A model generated the notes under the pieces. The model ran no database searches, had not been told where the DNA came from, and saw only the letters and a program-made list of their open reading frames with translations. The position numbers were made by a program, and so were the translations under genes. A DNA stretch of 64,000 nucleotides from CALZJC01 sp041574955 (GTDB lineage: Bacteria > Acidobacteriota > Thermoanaerobaculia > Multivoradales > JAHEKO01), in assembly GCA_041574955.1 (NCBI GenBank), contig JBFGNS010000004.1, forward strand, positions 7,103 to 71,102. Reading direction: 5' to 3'. Below, piece after piece: positions 47,290 to 55,442 of the stretch; the first letter of the stretch is position 1, and the number at the start of each line of letters is the position of its first letter.

Positions 47290-47460
47290 CAACGCGCTGG
47301 CCGGGGGCTCGGGGGGCTGCTGCTCGTCCTCGACGGGAGACAGGGCCGGGTACCGGAGGGTGCAGGGCGGTCGGGGCACTCGCGCCGAAAGCCCTTTGGC
47401 TACGGGGGACTGTGGCGCTGGCACGGATCCTGAAGCCCGGGGCCGGCGAGGAGGCCCGAG

Positions 47461-48174
47461 ATGATGCGACGGAATATGACTTTGGCACTGGCCGGCGGCG
47501 CGCTGGCGCTGGGGCTCATGGTGGCCGCGCCGGCCGAGGCGGGGCACGCCGGCTGGTCGTTCGGCGCCGGCTTCCGGGTCGGCGGCTTTGATTTCCAGAT
47601 CGGCTTCCGCGACGGCGGGCGGTACGGTCCGGGCCCCTACTTCCACACCCGCGGCGCCCTGAGCTACCCTGGCCACCGCTGCGGCAGCTACTGCCTGCGC
47701 AGCGGCCGCGACTTCTACCACCACTACACCTGCCCGCTGGTCGGCCTCCACTTCAGCCGCTTCGGATACTCGTCGGGCTACTACCTCGATGCGTACCCGC
47801 CGCCGGGTTTCTTCTTCCGCGGTTACTACGGCGGCTACCACGACCGCCACTACCGGCACCGTGCGCCCAGCCGCCGGCACGGCTACTATCTCCACCGGGA
47901 CCGCCACCGCGACCGCTGGTGGGACCACCGCGGCGACCGCTGGGACCGTCGTGACCAGCGGCGCGACCGCCGCCGCGACTGGCGGCGGGACCGGCGGCAC
48001 GACCGGCGCGACGAACGGCGTGACTGGCGGCGCGACCGGCGGGATGACCGCCGCGACTGGCGCGAGGACCGGCGTCACGATCGGCGCCGTCACCGCCTGC
48101 GCGATCGCGACGACCGCCGCCGCGACGACGACCGGCCGCGGGCCCGCCGCCGCGGCCGCCGGGGTCCCGGCTAG
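47461..48174 (+). CDS. Secreted Arg/Asp-rich low-complexity protein
   Basis: 237 residues, ATG with a GAGGAGG Shine-Dalgarno. Signal peptide about 1-27 (MTLALAGGALALGLMVAAPAEA). Residues 28-135 are Gly/Tyr/Phe/His-rich with three or four cysteines (HRCGSYCLRSG, YTCPLVG). From about 140 to the end, the sequence is short repeats of Arg and Asp such as RRDRRRDWRRDRRHDRRDER, then RDWRRDRRDDRRDWREDR. Mixed-charge tracts of this kind are often disordered or phase-separating. No family was recognised. The signal peptide and SD support this frame over the Gly/Thr-rich alternative frame. It lies directly after a repeat cluster. Confidence 0.72.
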   Translation: MMRRNMTLALAGGALALGLMVAAPAEAGHAGWSFGAGFRVGGFDFQIGFRDGGRYGPGPYFHTRGALSYPGHRCGSYCLRSGRDFYHHYTCPLVGLHFSRFGYSSGYYLDAYPPPGFFFRGYYGGYHDRHYRHRAPSRRHGYYLHRDRHRDRWWDHRGDRWDRRDQRRDRRRDWRRDRRHDRRDERRDWRRDRRDDRRDWREDRRHDRRRHRLRDRDDRRRDDDRPRARRRGRRGPG

Positions 48175-48191
48175 GGGCCCGGTCCCGGCTC

Positions 48192-49151
<960 letters not shown>

Positions 49152-49171
49152 CGCGGAATCCGGACGGCCGG

Positions 49172-49756
49172 TCAGGCCAGCAGCTTGGCGAGCGTGGCGG
49201 CCAGCTTCGCTCCCAGCTCTTGGACCGCCGCCTGCTGCTTGGCGTCCACCAGCGAGCCGTCGTCGGCGAACGCCTGATGGGCACGGCTCACCGCGCGCTG
49301 ATCGGGCAGCACCAGGACGCCGAGGTTGGAGAGGATGGCGCGCACGTGCACCAGGCCACGCAGGCCGCCCAGCGAGCCGGGCGAGGCGCTCATCAGCACG
49401 GCCGCCTTGCCGCGGAACGCGACCAGCGGCGGCTCGTCGGGCTCGCTGCGGCGCGACGCCCAGTCGATGGCGTTCTTGAGCACGCCGGTGATCGAGGAGT
49501 TGTACTCGGGCGAGGCGATCAGGAAGCCGTCGTGCTCGCGCATCAGCCGCTTGAGCTCGGCAGCGTTGGCCGGCATGCCCTCGGCGCGCTCGAGATCCTG
49601 ATCGTAGAGCGGCATCGGCAGGTCGGCCAGATCGATGCGGGTGACCTCGGCGCCCGCCTTCCGCGCGCCGGCGACCGCCACCGCCAGCAGGCGCTTGTTG
49701 TACGAGCCGCGGCGCGTGCTGCCGGCGAAGGCGAGGATCCTGGGCTGGTCGGACAT
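49172..49756 (-). CDS. NADPH-dependent FMN reductase
   Basis: 194 residues. Flavodoxin-like fold with the FMN phosphate loop AFAGSTRRGSYNKRLL (about 9-24), ASPEYNSSITGVLKNAIDWASR (about 80-101, family signature) and SASPGSLGGLRGL. Members (SsuE/ChrR/YieF type) reduce FMN, quinones or metals such as chromate. It is 20 bp upstream of the PLP enzyme gene on the same strand, so a sulphur-related SsuE-like role is possible but unproven. Confidence 0.9.
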   Translation of the reverse strand: MSDQPRILAFAGSTRRGSYNKRLLAVAVAGARKAGAEVTRIDLADLPMPLYDQDLERAEGMPANAAELKRLMREHDGFLIASPEYNSSITGVLKNAIDWASRRSEPDEPPLVAFRGKAAVLMSASPGSLGGLRGLVHVRAILSNLGVLVLPDQRAVSRAHQAFADDGSLVDAKQQAAVQELGAKLAATLAKLLA

Positions 49757-49922
49757 CGGGAGCTGGGCGCGTCGCGGCCGCGGGCTGTCTGACGATCGGG
49801 CCGGGCCGGAGGGGTGGCGGCGTGGCCGGGCTGCCAGAGTCTACACGCGCCGCGACGAGACGGTCGCGGCCCCGGGCCCGGCGCTCTCGGCGGCGCGCCG
49901 CGCCGGTCGCAGGCGGGCGCCG

Positions 49923-51755
49923 TCAGGCGATGGCGGCGGCGGCCGGGGCGCGAACGAGCTCGGCGACGCGCGCCGCCGGCAGCGGCCGGTGGAACAGGAA
50001 GCCCTGCAGCTCGTCGCACCCCTGGGAGCGCAGGAAGCCCGCCTGCGCCTCGGTCTCGACGCCCTCGGCGACCACCACCAGGTTCAGCTTGCGCGCCATC
50101 GCGATGATGGCGGCGGCGATGGCGTCGTCGTCCTCGTCGCGCGTCAGGCCGACCACGAACGAGCGGTCGATCTTGATGACGTCGAACGGGAAGCGGCGCA
50201 GGTAGGTGAGCGAGGTCTGGCCGGTACCGAAGTCGTCGATCGCCAGCTGCACGCCGCCGTCTCGCAGCTCTTCGAGCTGGCCGAGCAGCCGGGGGTCGTC
50301 GCGCAGCACGGCACGCTCGCTCAGCTCGAGCTTGAGCAGCCCGGGCTCGGTGCCGTGCTCGGCGAGGACAGCGAGCACGCCGCGCGCGAAGTCCGGCTGC
50401 TCGAGCTGGCTCGAAGCGACGTTGACCGACACCGGCACCAGCTCGATGCCCTGCTCCCGCCAGCGGCCGAGCTGGCGGCAGGCCTCGCGCAGCACCCAGT
50501 CGCCGATCGGCACCATCAGACCGGTGTCCTCGGCGATCGGCACGAACTCGTCCGGCGCAAGCAGCCCGCGCTCGGGATGCTGCCAGCGCACCAGCGCCTC
50601 GAGGCCGGTGATCCCGCCGCCGGCGTCGACCAGCGGCTGGTAGTGGAGTACGAGCTGGTCCTCCTCGAGCGCTCGCCGCAGCCCGAGCTTGATCTCCAGC
50701 TTGTGGACCGCGGCGCTCTTCATCGAGCTGTCGAAGAACAGGCAGGTTCCCGGCCCCTTGGACTTGGCGTGGTACATGGCGGTCTCGGCGCGCTGCAGCA
50801 GGGCGTCCTCACCGCTGCCGTCCTCGGGCGCCAGCACGACGCCGATGCAGGAGGTCAGGTGGAGCTTCTTCTGCTGGATGGCGAACGGGCCGGCCATCGC
50901 TTCGATCAGCCGGCGCCCCACCCGCTCGACGGCCGCGCGGTCGTTCACCTCGTTCATCAGGATGACGAACTCGTCGCCGCTCAGCCGCGCCACCGAGGTG
51001 GTGCCGTCGTCGCCGCCGCGCTCGCGGGCCAGCGTGTCGCCCGAGCGCAGGCTGCGCCGCAGACGTTTGCCGATCTGGCGCAGCAGCTCGTCGCCGCGCT
51101 GGCGGCCGAGTGTCTCGTTGATCTCCTTGAATCCGTCGATGTCGAGAAACAGCACCGCGATCTGCTTGCCGTCGCGCTCGGCGCGCGCCAGCGCCAGCCC
51201 CAGGAAGTCGGTGAACAGGGTGCGGTTCGGCAGCCCGGTCAGGTCGTCGTAGTGCTTCAGCCGCAGCATGGCGTCGCTGGCGGCGAGGGCGTTGCGCTTG
51301 GCCTCTTCGAGCGAGAAGCGGTCCTCGCGCAGCCGGTTGAGCAGCCGCCAGGTGCTGAGGCAGCGCGCCAGCCGCTGGGTCAGCAGCGTCCAGGAGATCG
51401 GTGGCGGTACGACGTCGGTGGCGCCGGCCTCGAAGGCGTCTTCCACTGCTCGCTGTCCGCCCTCGGAGAGCAGCACGAAGATCGGCAGCTCGGCGCCGTC
51501 GGCGGTGCGGCGCACCTCGCGGCACAGCGAAAGGCCGTTGCCCCCGGCCGCGTCGTCGAGCAGGATGGCGTCCGGCATCTCAGAGCGCAGCAGGGCGAGC
51601 AGCTCGCGCAGCGAGCCGGCGGGGGTGGTGCGGAAGCCGGCGCCGCGCAGCGCGGCGTGGGCCAGGGGCCGCAGCTCGCCGCCGAGCGCGTGCAGCACCA
51701 GGTGCTGCCGGTTGCCGGAAGCGCCGCGGGCCGGGAAGAAGCCGCCGGGGCTCAC
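49923..51755 (-). CDS. Receiver-like/GGDEF/EAL cyclic-di-GMP signalling protein
   Basis: 610 residues from GTG 51755; upstream codons in frame are unconserved. N-terminal receiver-like domain (about 1-125; MPDAILLDDAAGGNG with putative Asp). GGDEF domain (about 165-340) with DDLTGLPNRTLF, FLDIDGFKEIN and RLSGDEFVIL, i.e. SGDEF in place of GGDEF. EAL domain (about 355-600) with LEALVRWQHPERG, ELSERAVL, IDDFGTGQTSL and VVAEGVETEAQ; all key phosphodiesterase residues look intact. It probably hydrolyses c-di-GMP. Its GTG overlaps the stop of a 50-codon ORF (GTGA). Confidence 0.9.
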   Translation of the reverse strand: MSPGGFFPARGASGNRQHLVLHALGGELRPLAHAALRGAGFRTTPAGSLRELLALLRSEMPDAILLDDAAGGNGLSLCREVRRTADGAELPIFVLLSEGGQRAVEDAFEAGATDVVPPPISWTLLTQRLARCLSTWRLLNRLREDRFSLEEAKRNALAASDAMLRLKHYDDLTGLPNRTLFTDFLGLALARAERDGKQIAVLFLDIDGFKEINETLGRQRGDELLRQIGKRLRRSLRSGDTLARERGGDDGTTSVARLSGDEFVILMNEVNDRAAVERVGRRLIEAMAGPFAIQQKKLHLTSCIGVVLAPEDGSGEDALLQRAETAMYHAKSKGPGTCLFFDSSMKSAAVHKLEIKLGLRRALEEDQLVLHYQPLVDAGGGITGLEALVRWQHPERGLLAPDEFVPIAEDTGLMVPIGDWVLREACRQLGRWREQGIELVPVSVNVASSQLEQPDFARGVLAVLAEHGTEPGLLKLELSERAVLRDDPRLLGQLEELRDGGVQLAIDDFGTGQTSLTYLRRFPFDVIKIDRSFVVGLTRDEDDDAIAAAIIAMARKLNLVVVAEGVETEAQAGFLRSQGCDELQGFLFHRPLPAARVAELVRAPAAAAIA

Positions 51756-51904
51756 TCCTGCTCCACCCAGCTGTTGACCGCCACCGTGCTCGCCGCCGCG
51801 TCGGCCCACGCCAGGCCGTCTGACCACGGGAAGCCATCGGACCGGCAGACAGCCACAGCGCAGAGCGCCGTCGTGTACCTTCGCTGCGAGCTCCAGCCGC
51901 CCAT
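51752..51904 (-). CDS. Small 50-residue ORF coupled to the GGDEF-EAL gene
   Basis: Reads MGGWSSQRRYTTALCAVAVC, continues RSDGFPWSDGLAWADAAAS and ends VNSWVEQE. Its TGA overlaps the GTG of the GGDEF-EAL gene as GTGA, as in translational coupling. It has a weak SD (GGTTGGG) and no recognised family. It may be an unconserved leader peptide or not translated at all. It covers part of the 370-bp gap between the GGDEF-EAL gene and the flap exonuclease; the remainder (51905-52088) shows nothing I can name. Confidence 0.3.
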   Translation of the reverse strand: MGGWSSQRRYTTALCAVAVCRSDGFPWSDGLAWADAAASTVAVNSWVEQE

Positions 51905-52088
51905 AACCCAACCTCCGACCGCTGGAGCAGCAAGGGAAGTACCAGAGACCGACGTCGATGGATCGCGAGCGGCCCGGCACCGCAAGAGGTCAACCGGGGC
52001 AACACTTTCCGGTGACAGCGCGCGGACGAGCCGGGGGGCTCGAGACGGCGGACCGGTAGCGCGGGCCGAAAGAAACGGCGGTGATCGT

Positions 52089-52114
52089 GGCGCCCGGTTG
52101 CAAGAACCGGCGCC
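52089..52114 (-). terminator. Hairpin terminator after the flap exonuclease gene
   Basis: Stem GGCGCCCGGTT / AACCGGCGCC (one bulged base) with loop GCAAG, 10 bp downstream of the stop at 52125 on the minus strand. It is followed on that strand by a modest pyrimidine stretch (GTTTCTTTC) about 12 nt later. A plausible but not classical intrinsic terminator. Confidence 0.5.
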
Positions 52115-52124
52115 CCGCGCCGTC

Positions 52125-53000
52125 TCAGCGGGCCTCGACCCGGGCGGCAAGGCCGGCCAGGCCGAGCTCCTCGAGCACGCGGCGGGCTGCCCCGGCACCG
52201 GGGTCGCGCCGGGCGAGGCCGTCGAGCCCGGGCCAATCGATCGGCGCATCGGCGGCGAGAACCGCCAGCCGGCGCGACAGCAGGGCCCGTTCGCGGCCGG
52301 CCTCGAGACGCGCCGCGACCGAGCGGGCGCCGCGCAGCTCGAGCCCGGCGACCCGATCCAGATCGTCGTAGATCGCCGCCAGGTCGGGAAACTCGGCCAG
52401 CAGCGCGGCCGCGGTCTTGCGGCCGATGCCCGCGACGCCGGGGATGTTGTCCACCGGGTCGCCCGCCAGCGCCAGGAGATCCGGTATCTGCTCGGGCCGG
52501 ACGCCGAACTTCCGCACCACCTGCCGGCGGCCGTAGCGCTCACCGCGCGCGAAGTCGAGCAGCTCGACGCCGTCGCCCACCAGCTGGCAGAGGTCCTTGT
52601 CGGAGCTGACGATCACGACGCGGAGCCCCTCGGCGCCGAGCTGCCGGCAGAGGGTGGCGAGGAGGTCGTCGGCCTCGTACCGGCGGTCGATGAAGGTGGC
52701 CCCGAACAGCCCGGCCAGCCGGCGGCAGGCGTCGAGCTGGGCCTCGAGCTCGGGCGGCGGCAGATCGCGCTGGGCCTTGTAGTCCGGGTAGATCTCGTTG
52801 CGAAAGCTGGTCGTGAGGCTGCCGTCGAACGCCACCGCCAGGTGGGTGGGCGCGAGCTCACGGACCAGCTTGAGCAGGAAGTCGGCGAAGCCGCGCAGCG
52901 CGTTGGCCGGCTGGCCCGCGGCGTCGGTGATCGAGTCCGGCAGCGAGAAGTAGGCGCGGAAGATGTACGGGCTGGCGTCGACCAGGCAGGCTTCGGGCAC
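52125..53000 (-). CDS. 5'-3' exonuclease / flap endonuclease (Xni or Pol I N-domain-like)
   Basis: 291 residues from GTG 53000, the start at which conservation (LVDASPYIFRAYFSLPD) begins. PIN-like domain with LAVAFDGSLTTSFRNEIYPD and YEADDLLATLCRQL, VIVSSDKDLCQLV (metal-binding acids), then the H3TH region LAGDPVDNIPGVAGIGRKTA. It is the size of free-standing exonuclease IX/Fen-like proteins and lacks any polymerase domain. It may process flaps or Okazaki fragments. It follows arfB by 16 bp. An arginine-rich prefix in the open frame belongs to arfB's complement. Confidence 0.9.
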   Translation of the reverse strand: MPEACLVDASPYIFRAYFSLPDSITDAAGQPANALRGFADFLLKLVRELAPTHLAVAFDGSLTTSFRNEIYPDYKAQRDLPPPELEAQLDACRRLAGLFGATFIDRRYEADDLLATLCRQLGAEGLRVVIVSSDKDLCQLVGDGVELLDFARGERYGRRQVVRKFGVRPEQIPDLLALAGDPVDNIPGVAGIGRKTAAALLAEFPDLAAIYDDLDRVAGLELRGARSVAARLEAGRERALLSRRLAVLAADAPIDWPGLDGLARRDPGAGAARRVLEELGLAGLAARVEAR

Positions 53001-53016
53001 GGTGCTGCCTCGCGGG

Positions 53017-53436
53017 TCAGTCGAGCGGCGGCCGCCGGCGGTCGGCCTTGAGCCGGCTCCGGCGGCGCTTCTCTTCGAGCCGGCGCCGCGCTGCGGCGGC
53101 ACCCGGCCGGGTGGCGACGCGCCGCCGCCGGCGCTCGAGCGCCCCCGCCACCAGCTCGACGAAGCGCGCCTCGGCGGCGGCGCGGTTGGCCGCCTGCGTG
53201 CGGTGCTTCTGACTCGTCACGCGCAGCACCCCGGACCGGTTGATCCGCGTCGCCAGCCGCTCGGCGAGGCGCTGCTTCTGGCCGGCAGTCAGGGTGGGCG
53301 AGCCGGCGACGTCGAACAGCAGAGTGACCCGGCTCTCGACCTTGTTGACGTTCTGGCCGCCGGGGCCCGAGCTGCGCGAGGTGACGAAGCTCAGCTCGTC
53401 GTCGGGGAGCGTCAGCCGTTCGTCGATCACCGGCAT
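53017..53436 (-). CDS. arfB: Alternative ribosome-rescue factor ArfB (YaeJ-type peptidyl-tRNA hydrolase)
   Basis: 139 residues from ATG 53436. GGQ motif in SSGPGGQNVNKVESRVTL (about residues 20-37), typical of the RF-1-like hydrolase domain. The C-terminal tail is Arg/Lys-rich (RRRLEEKRRRSRLKADRRR), the part ArfB inserts into the empty mRNA channel. It releases peptides on stalled ribosomes. The ATG overlaps the stop of the upstream DUF3465 gene (TGATG), so coupling is likely. Confidence 0.93.
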   Translation of the reverse strand: MPVIDERLTLPDDELSFVTSRSSGPGGQNVNKVESRVTLLFDVAGSPTLTAGQKQRLAERLATRINRSGVLRVTSQKHRTQAANRAAAEARFVELVAGALERRRRRVATRPGAAAARRRLEEKRRRSRLKADRRRPPLD

Positions 53437-53864
53437 CAGCGGTAGGTCTCGCCGGCGTGGCGCAGCCAGCCACCCGGGCGGCGGCCGCCGGGGTCGTGGT
53501 GGGTCCAATGGATGACGCCGCCGCGCTCGTTCCACTCGTACTGGCCGCGGAAGCCCACCCGGTCGCCGGCGGCCAGCGGCGCGCGCGGCGCCAGGTCGAT
53601 GTTGTGGCTCACCAGCACCGTCTGCCCCGAATCCAGGCGCAGGATGAAGCGCTGGTGGCGCGAGCCTTCCCGGTCGTCGGCGAGCAGCCGCTCGACCGTG
53701 CCCTCAGCTTCGACCACGACGCCCGAGCGGCGCTGCTCGAACGCCTGCTCGAGCAGGGCCTCGCCGCCGCCGGCCGCCGGCGCGGTGAGCTGGCGCCCGG
53801 CCCACACCGCCACCACCAGGCCGGCGGCCAGCAGGATCCGGAGCTGTCGGCGCGTCAGCCGCAC
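53436..53864 (-). CDS. DUF3465 family membrane-anchored protein
   Basis: 142 residues. A short N-terminal hydrophobic segment (ILLAAGLVVAVWAGRQLTA) is a signal anchor. The conserved body matches DUF3465: EGTVERLLADDREGSRHQRF, ILRLDSGQTVLVSHNIDLAP, YEWNERGGVIHWTHHDPGGR and GGWLRHAGE. The predicted fold is an OB-like beta-barrel in the periplasm; no function is known. It is the first gene of the DUF3465-arfB-exonuclease run on the minus strand. Confidence 0.85.
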   Translation of the reverse strand: MRLTRRQLRILLAAGLVVAVWAGRQLTAPAAGGGEALLEQAFEQRRSGVVVEAEGTVERLLADDREGSRHQRFILRLDSGQTVLVSHNIDLAPRAPLAAGDRVGFRGQYEWNERGGVIHWTHHDPGGRRPGGWLRHAGETYR

Positions 53865-53879
53865 GCCGTCATTGTAGGT

Positions 53880-54488
53880 CTAGCCGTCGGCGCGGACGGC
53901 GGTGAGCTCCAGGTTGCGGAACTCGGTGTCCTCGGGCAGCACCAGGCTGGTGGTGTAGACGTAGCGGTCGTCGTCTTCGATCGTGGTGACGGCGCGGATC
54001 TGGAACTTGGTGCCAGTGGCCGGATCGGTCAGCTCGGCGGTGGTGGTGCGCTCGGCCCCCTCCTCGCTGCAGCTGCCCCGGTAGATCAGGGTGTAGGTCC
54101 CCTGGGTGTCGCGCCAGGTCCCGACGTACTGCTTGGCCTGGTTGTCGTAGCCGTCGGTCGACCAGCTCTCGTACGGCCGTCCCAGCAGCTCGCCGCGGTA
54201 GACGGTGTGCAGGAACCGGCCGCCGAGGATGGTGCGCGCCTCGGCCGTGCCGCTGGCCTCGACCGGCTCGCCGTCGGGCGTCAGCCAGACCTTGAGGGTG
54301 TAGCGCCAACGGCCGGCCAGGCGTGCCAGGTGCTGATGGTGGGTACCGGGCTGCGCCGGGTCGTCGAGCGCCGCGGCGGCTGCCGTCGCGTCGTCGCCGG
54401 CCGGCTCGTTCGCCGGCTCCTGGGCGCCGGCGGTGGCAGCGGCGAGAACGGCCAGGATCAGGGCTGGGACGGCGGTTCGGCGGTGCAT
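53880..54488 (-). CDS. Secreted DUF1579-like protein
   Basis: 202 residues from ATG 54488; the open frame continues upstream without conservation. Signal peptide about 1-22 (AVPALILAVLAAATAGAQ). The body, starting HHQHLARLAGRWRYTLKVWL, is the lipocalin-like fold of DUF1579, with GTAEARTILGGRFLHTVYRG, YDNQAKQYVGTWRDTQGTYT and LTDPATGTKFQIRAVTTI. Probably periplasmic, role unknown. It lies 15 bp before the DUF3465 gene on the same strand and is divergent from the channel gene (88 bp gap). Confidence 0.8.
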   Translation of the reverse strand: MHRRTAVPALILAVLAAATAGAQEPANEPAGDDATAAAAALDDPAQPGTHHQHLARLAGRWRYTLKVWLTPDGEPVEASGTAEARTILGGRFLHTVYRGELLGRPYESWSTDGYDNQAKQYVGTWRDTQGTYTLIYRGSCSEEGAERTTTAELTDPATGTKFQIRAVTTIEDDDRYVYTTSLVLPEDTEFRNLELTAVRADG

Positions 54489-54564
54489 GCGCGGGCTCCT
54501 CGCTGGACGGTTCGGTGCGCTCGGCCGCGCCCGGCGGCGCGGCGGCACCATCATAGCCCTGCGG

Positions 54565-54570
54565 TAGAGT
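54565..54570 (+). promoter_or_regulatory. -10 element directly before the channel gene
   Basis: TAGAGT ends 6 bp before the GTG at 54577, so the transcript would start at or next to the start codon. No Shine-Dalgarno is possible in this spacing: a leaderless mRNA candidate. Confidence 0.4.
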
Positions 54571-54576
54571 CGCGCC

Positions 54577-55398
54577 GTGGCCGAGCCAACCCTGCCGGCG
54601 GACTCCTGGCGCGCACGGCTGCACGAGATCATCTTCGAGGCCGAGACGCCGGGCGGCAGGGCGTTCGATGTCGCCCTGCTGCTGGCCATCGTGCTGAGCG
54701 TGATCGCCGTCTGCCTGGAGAGCGTCGGCTCGATCCGGGCCCAATACGGCGGGCCGCTGCGCGCTCTCGAGTGGCTGTTCACGCTGTTGTTCACCGTCGA
54801 GTATGTCCTGCGCCTGCTGTCCGTCGGCCGGCCCTGGCGCTACGCCCTGAGCTTCTACGGCCTGGTCGATCTGCTGGCGGTGGCGCCCACCTACCTCAGC
54901 CTGCTGGTCGCCGGCACCCAGTCGCTGATCGTCATCCGGGCGCTGAGGCTGCTGCGCATCTTCCGCATCCTCAAACTGGCGCAGTTCGTCGGCGAGGCGC
55001 GCATGCTGCACGCCGCGATGCGCGCCAGCAGCCGCAAGATCATCGTCTTCCTGGGCACGGTGCTCACCCTGGTGCTGATCATCGGCGCCCTGATGTACCT
55101 GATCGAAGGTGCAGACAACGGCTTCACCTCCATCCCGCAGTCGGTCTACTGGGCGATCGTCACCATGACCACGGTGGGCTACGGCGACGTCGCCCCCCAG
55201 TCGGTGCCGGGCAAGGTCCTGGCGTCGGCGGTGATGATCCTCGGCTACGGCATCATCGCCGTGCCCACCGGCATCGTCACCGTCGAGATGGCCAGCGCCC
55301 TCAAGCACTCGACGCGCACCGAAGCGTGCATGGAGTGCGGCGCCGAGGGCCACGCCGTCGATGCGGTCTACTGCAAGTACTGCGGCACGCGGCTGTAG
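54577..55398 (+). CDS. Voltage-gated-type K+ channel with C-terminal zinc ribbon
   Basis: 273 residues from GTG 54577. Six transmembrane segments: S1 about 31-50, S2 63-82, S3 92-110, S4 with Arg/Lys at every third position (VIRALRLLRIFRILKLAQF), S5 150-172 and S6 215-237. Selectivity filter TMTTVGYGDVAP (about 188-199) marks a potassium channel. The cytoplasmic end carries CMECGAEGHAVDAVYCKYCG, a four-cysteine zinc ribbon, an unusual attachment for a prokaryotic Kv channel. Single gene, divergent from DUF1579. Confidence 0.9.
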   Translation: MAEPTLPADSWRARLHEIIFEAETPGGRAFDVALLLAIVLSVIAVCLESVGSIRAQYGGPLRALEWLFTLLFTVEYVLRLLSVGRPWRYALSFYGLVDLLAVAPTYLSLLVAGTQSLIVIRALRLLRIFRILKLAQFVGEARMLHAAMRASSRKIIVFLGTVLTLVLIIGALMYLIEGADNGFTSIPQSVYWAIVTMTTVGYGDVAPQSVPGKVLASAVMILGYGIIAVPTGIVTVEMASALKHSTRTEACMECGAEGHAVDAVYCKYCGTRL

Positions 55399-55442
55399 CC
55401 CGGTGAGGCGCGCGTGACCTGCTGGCTGCCCGGAGCCGTCCG

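Noticed and set aside
46911..47290. CRISPR array
   Set aside because: Repeats here are two unrelated inverted-repeat families and short AGCCCCCA-like units, without regular spacers; no cas genes.
51756..52088. c-di-GMP riboswitch before the GGDEF-EAL gene
   Set aside because: No GEMM core sequence or two-stem layout could be recognised on the minus strand.
49635..53051. 1138-codon plus-strand frame across the GGDEF-EAL, exonuclease and flavin reductase genes
   Set aside because: Antisense to three confident genes; Arg/Gln/His/Leu-rich without motifs.
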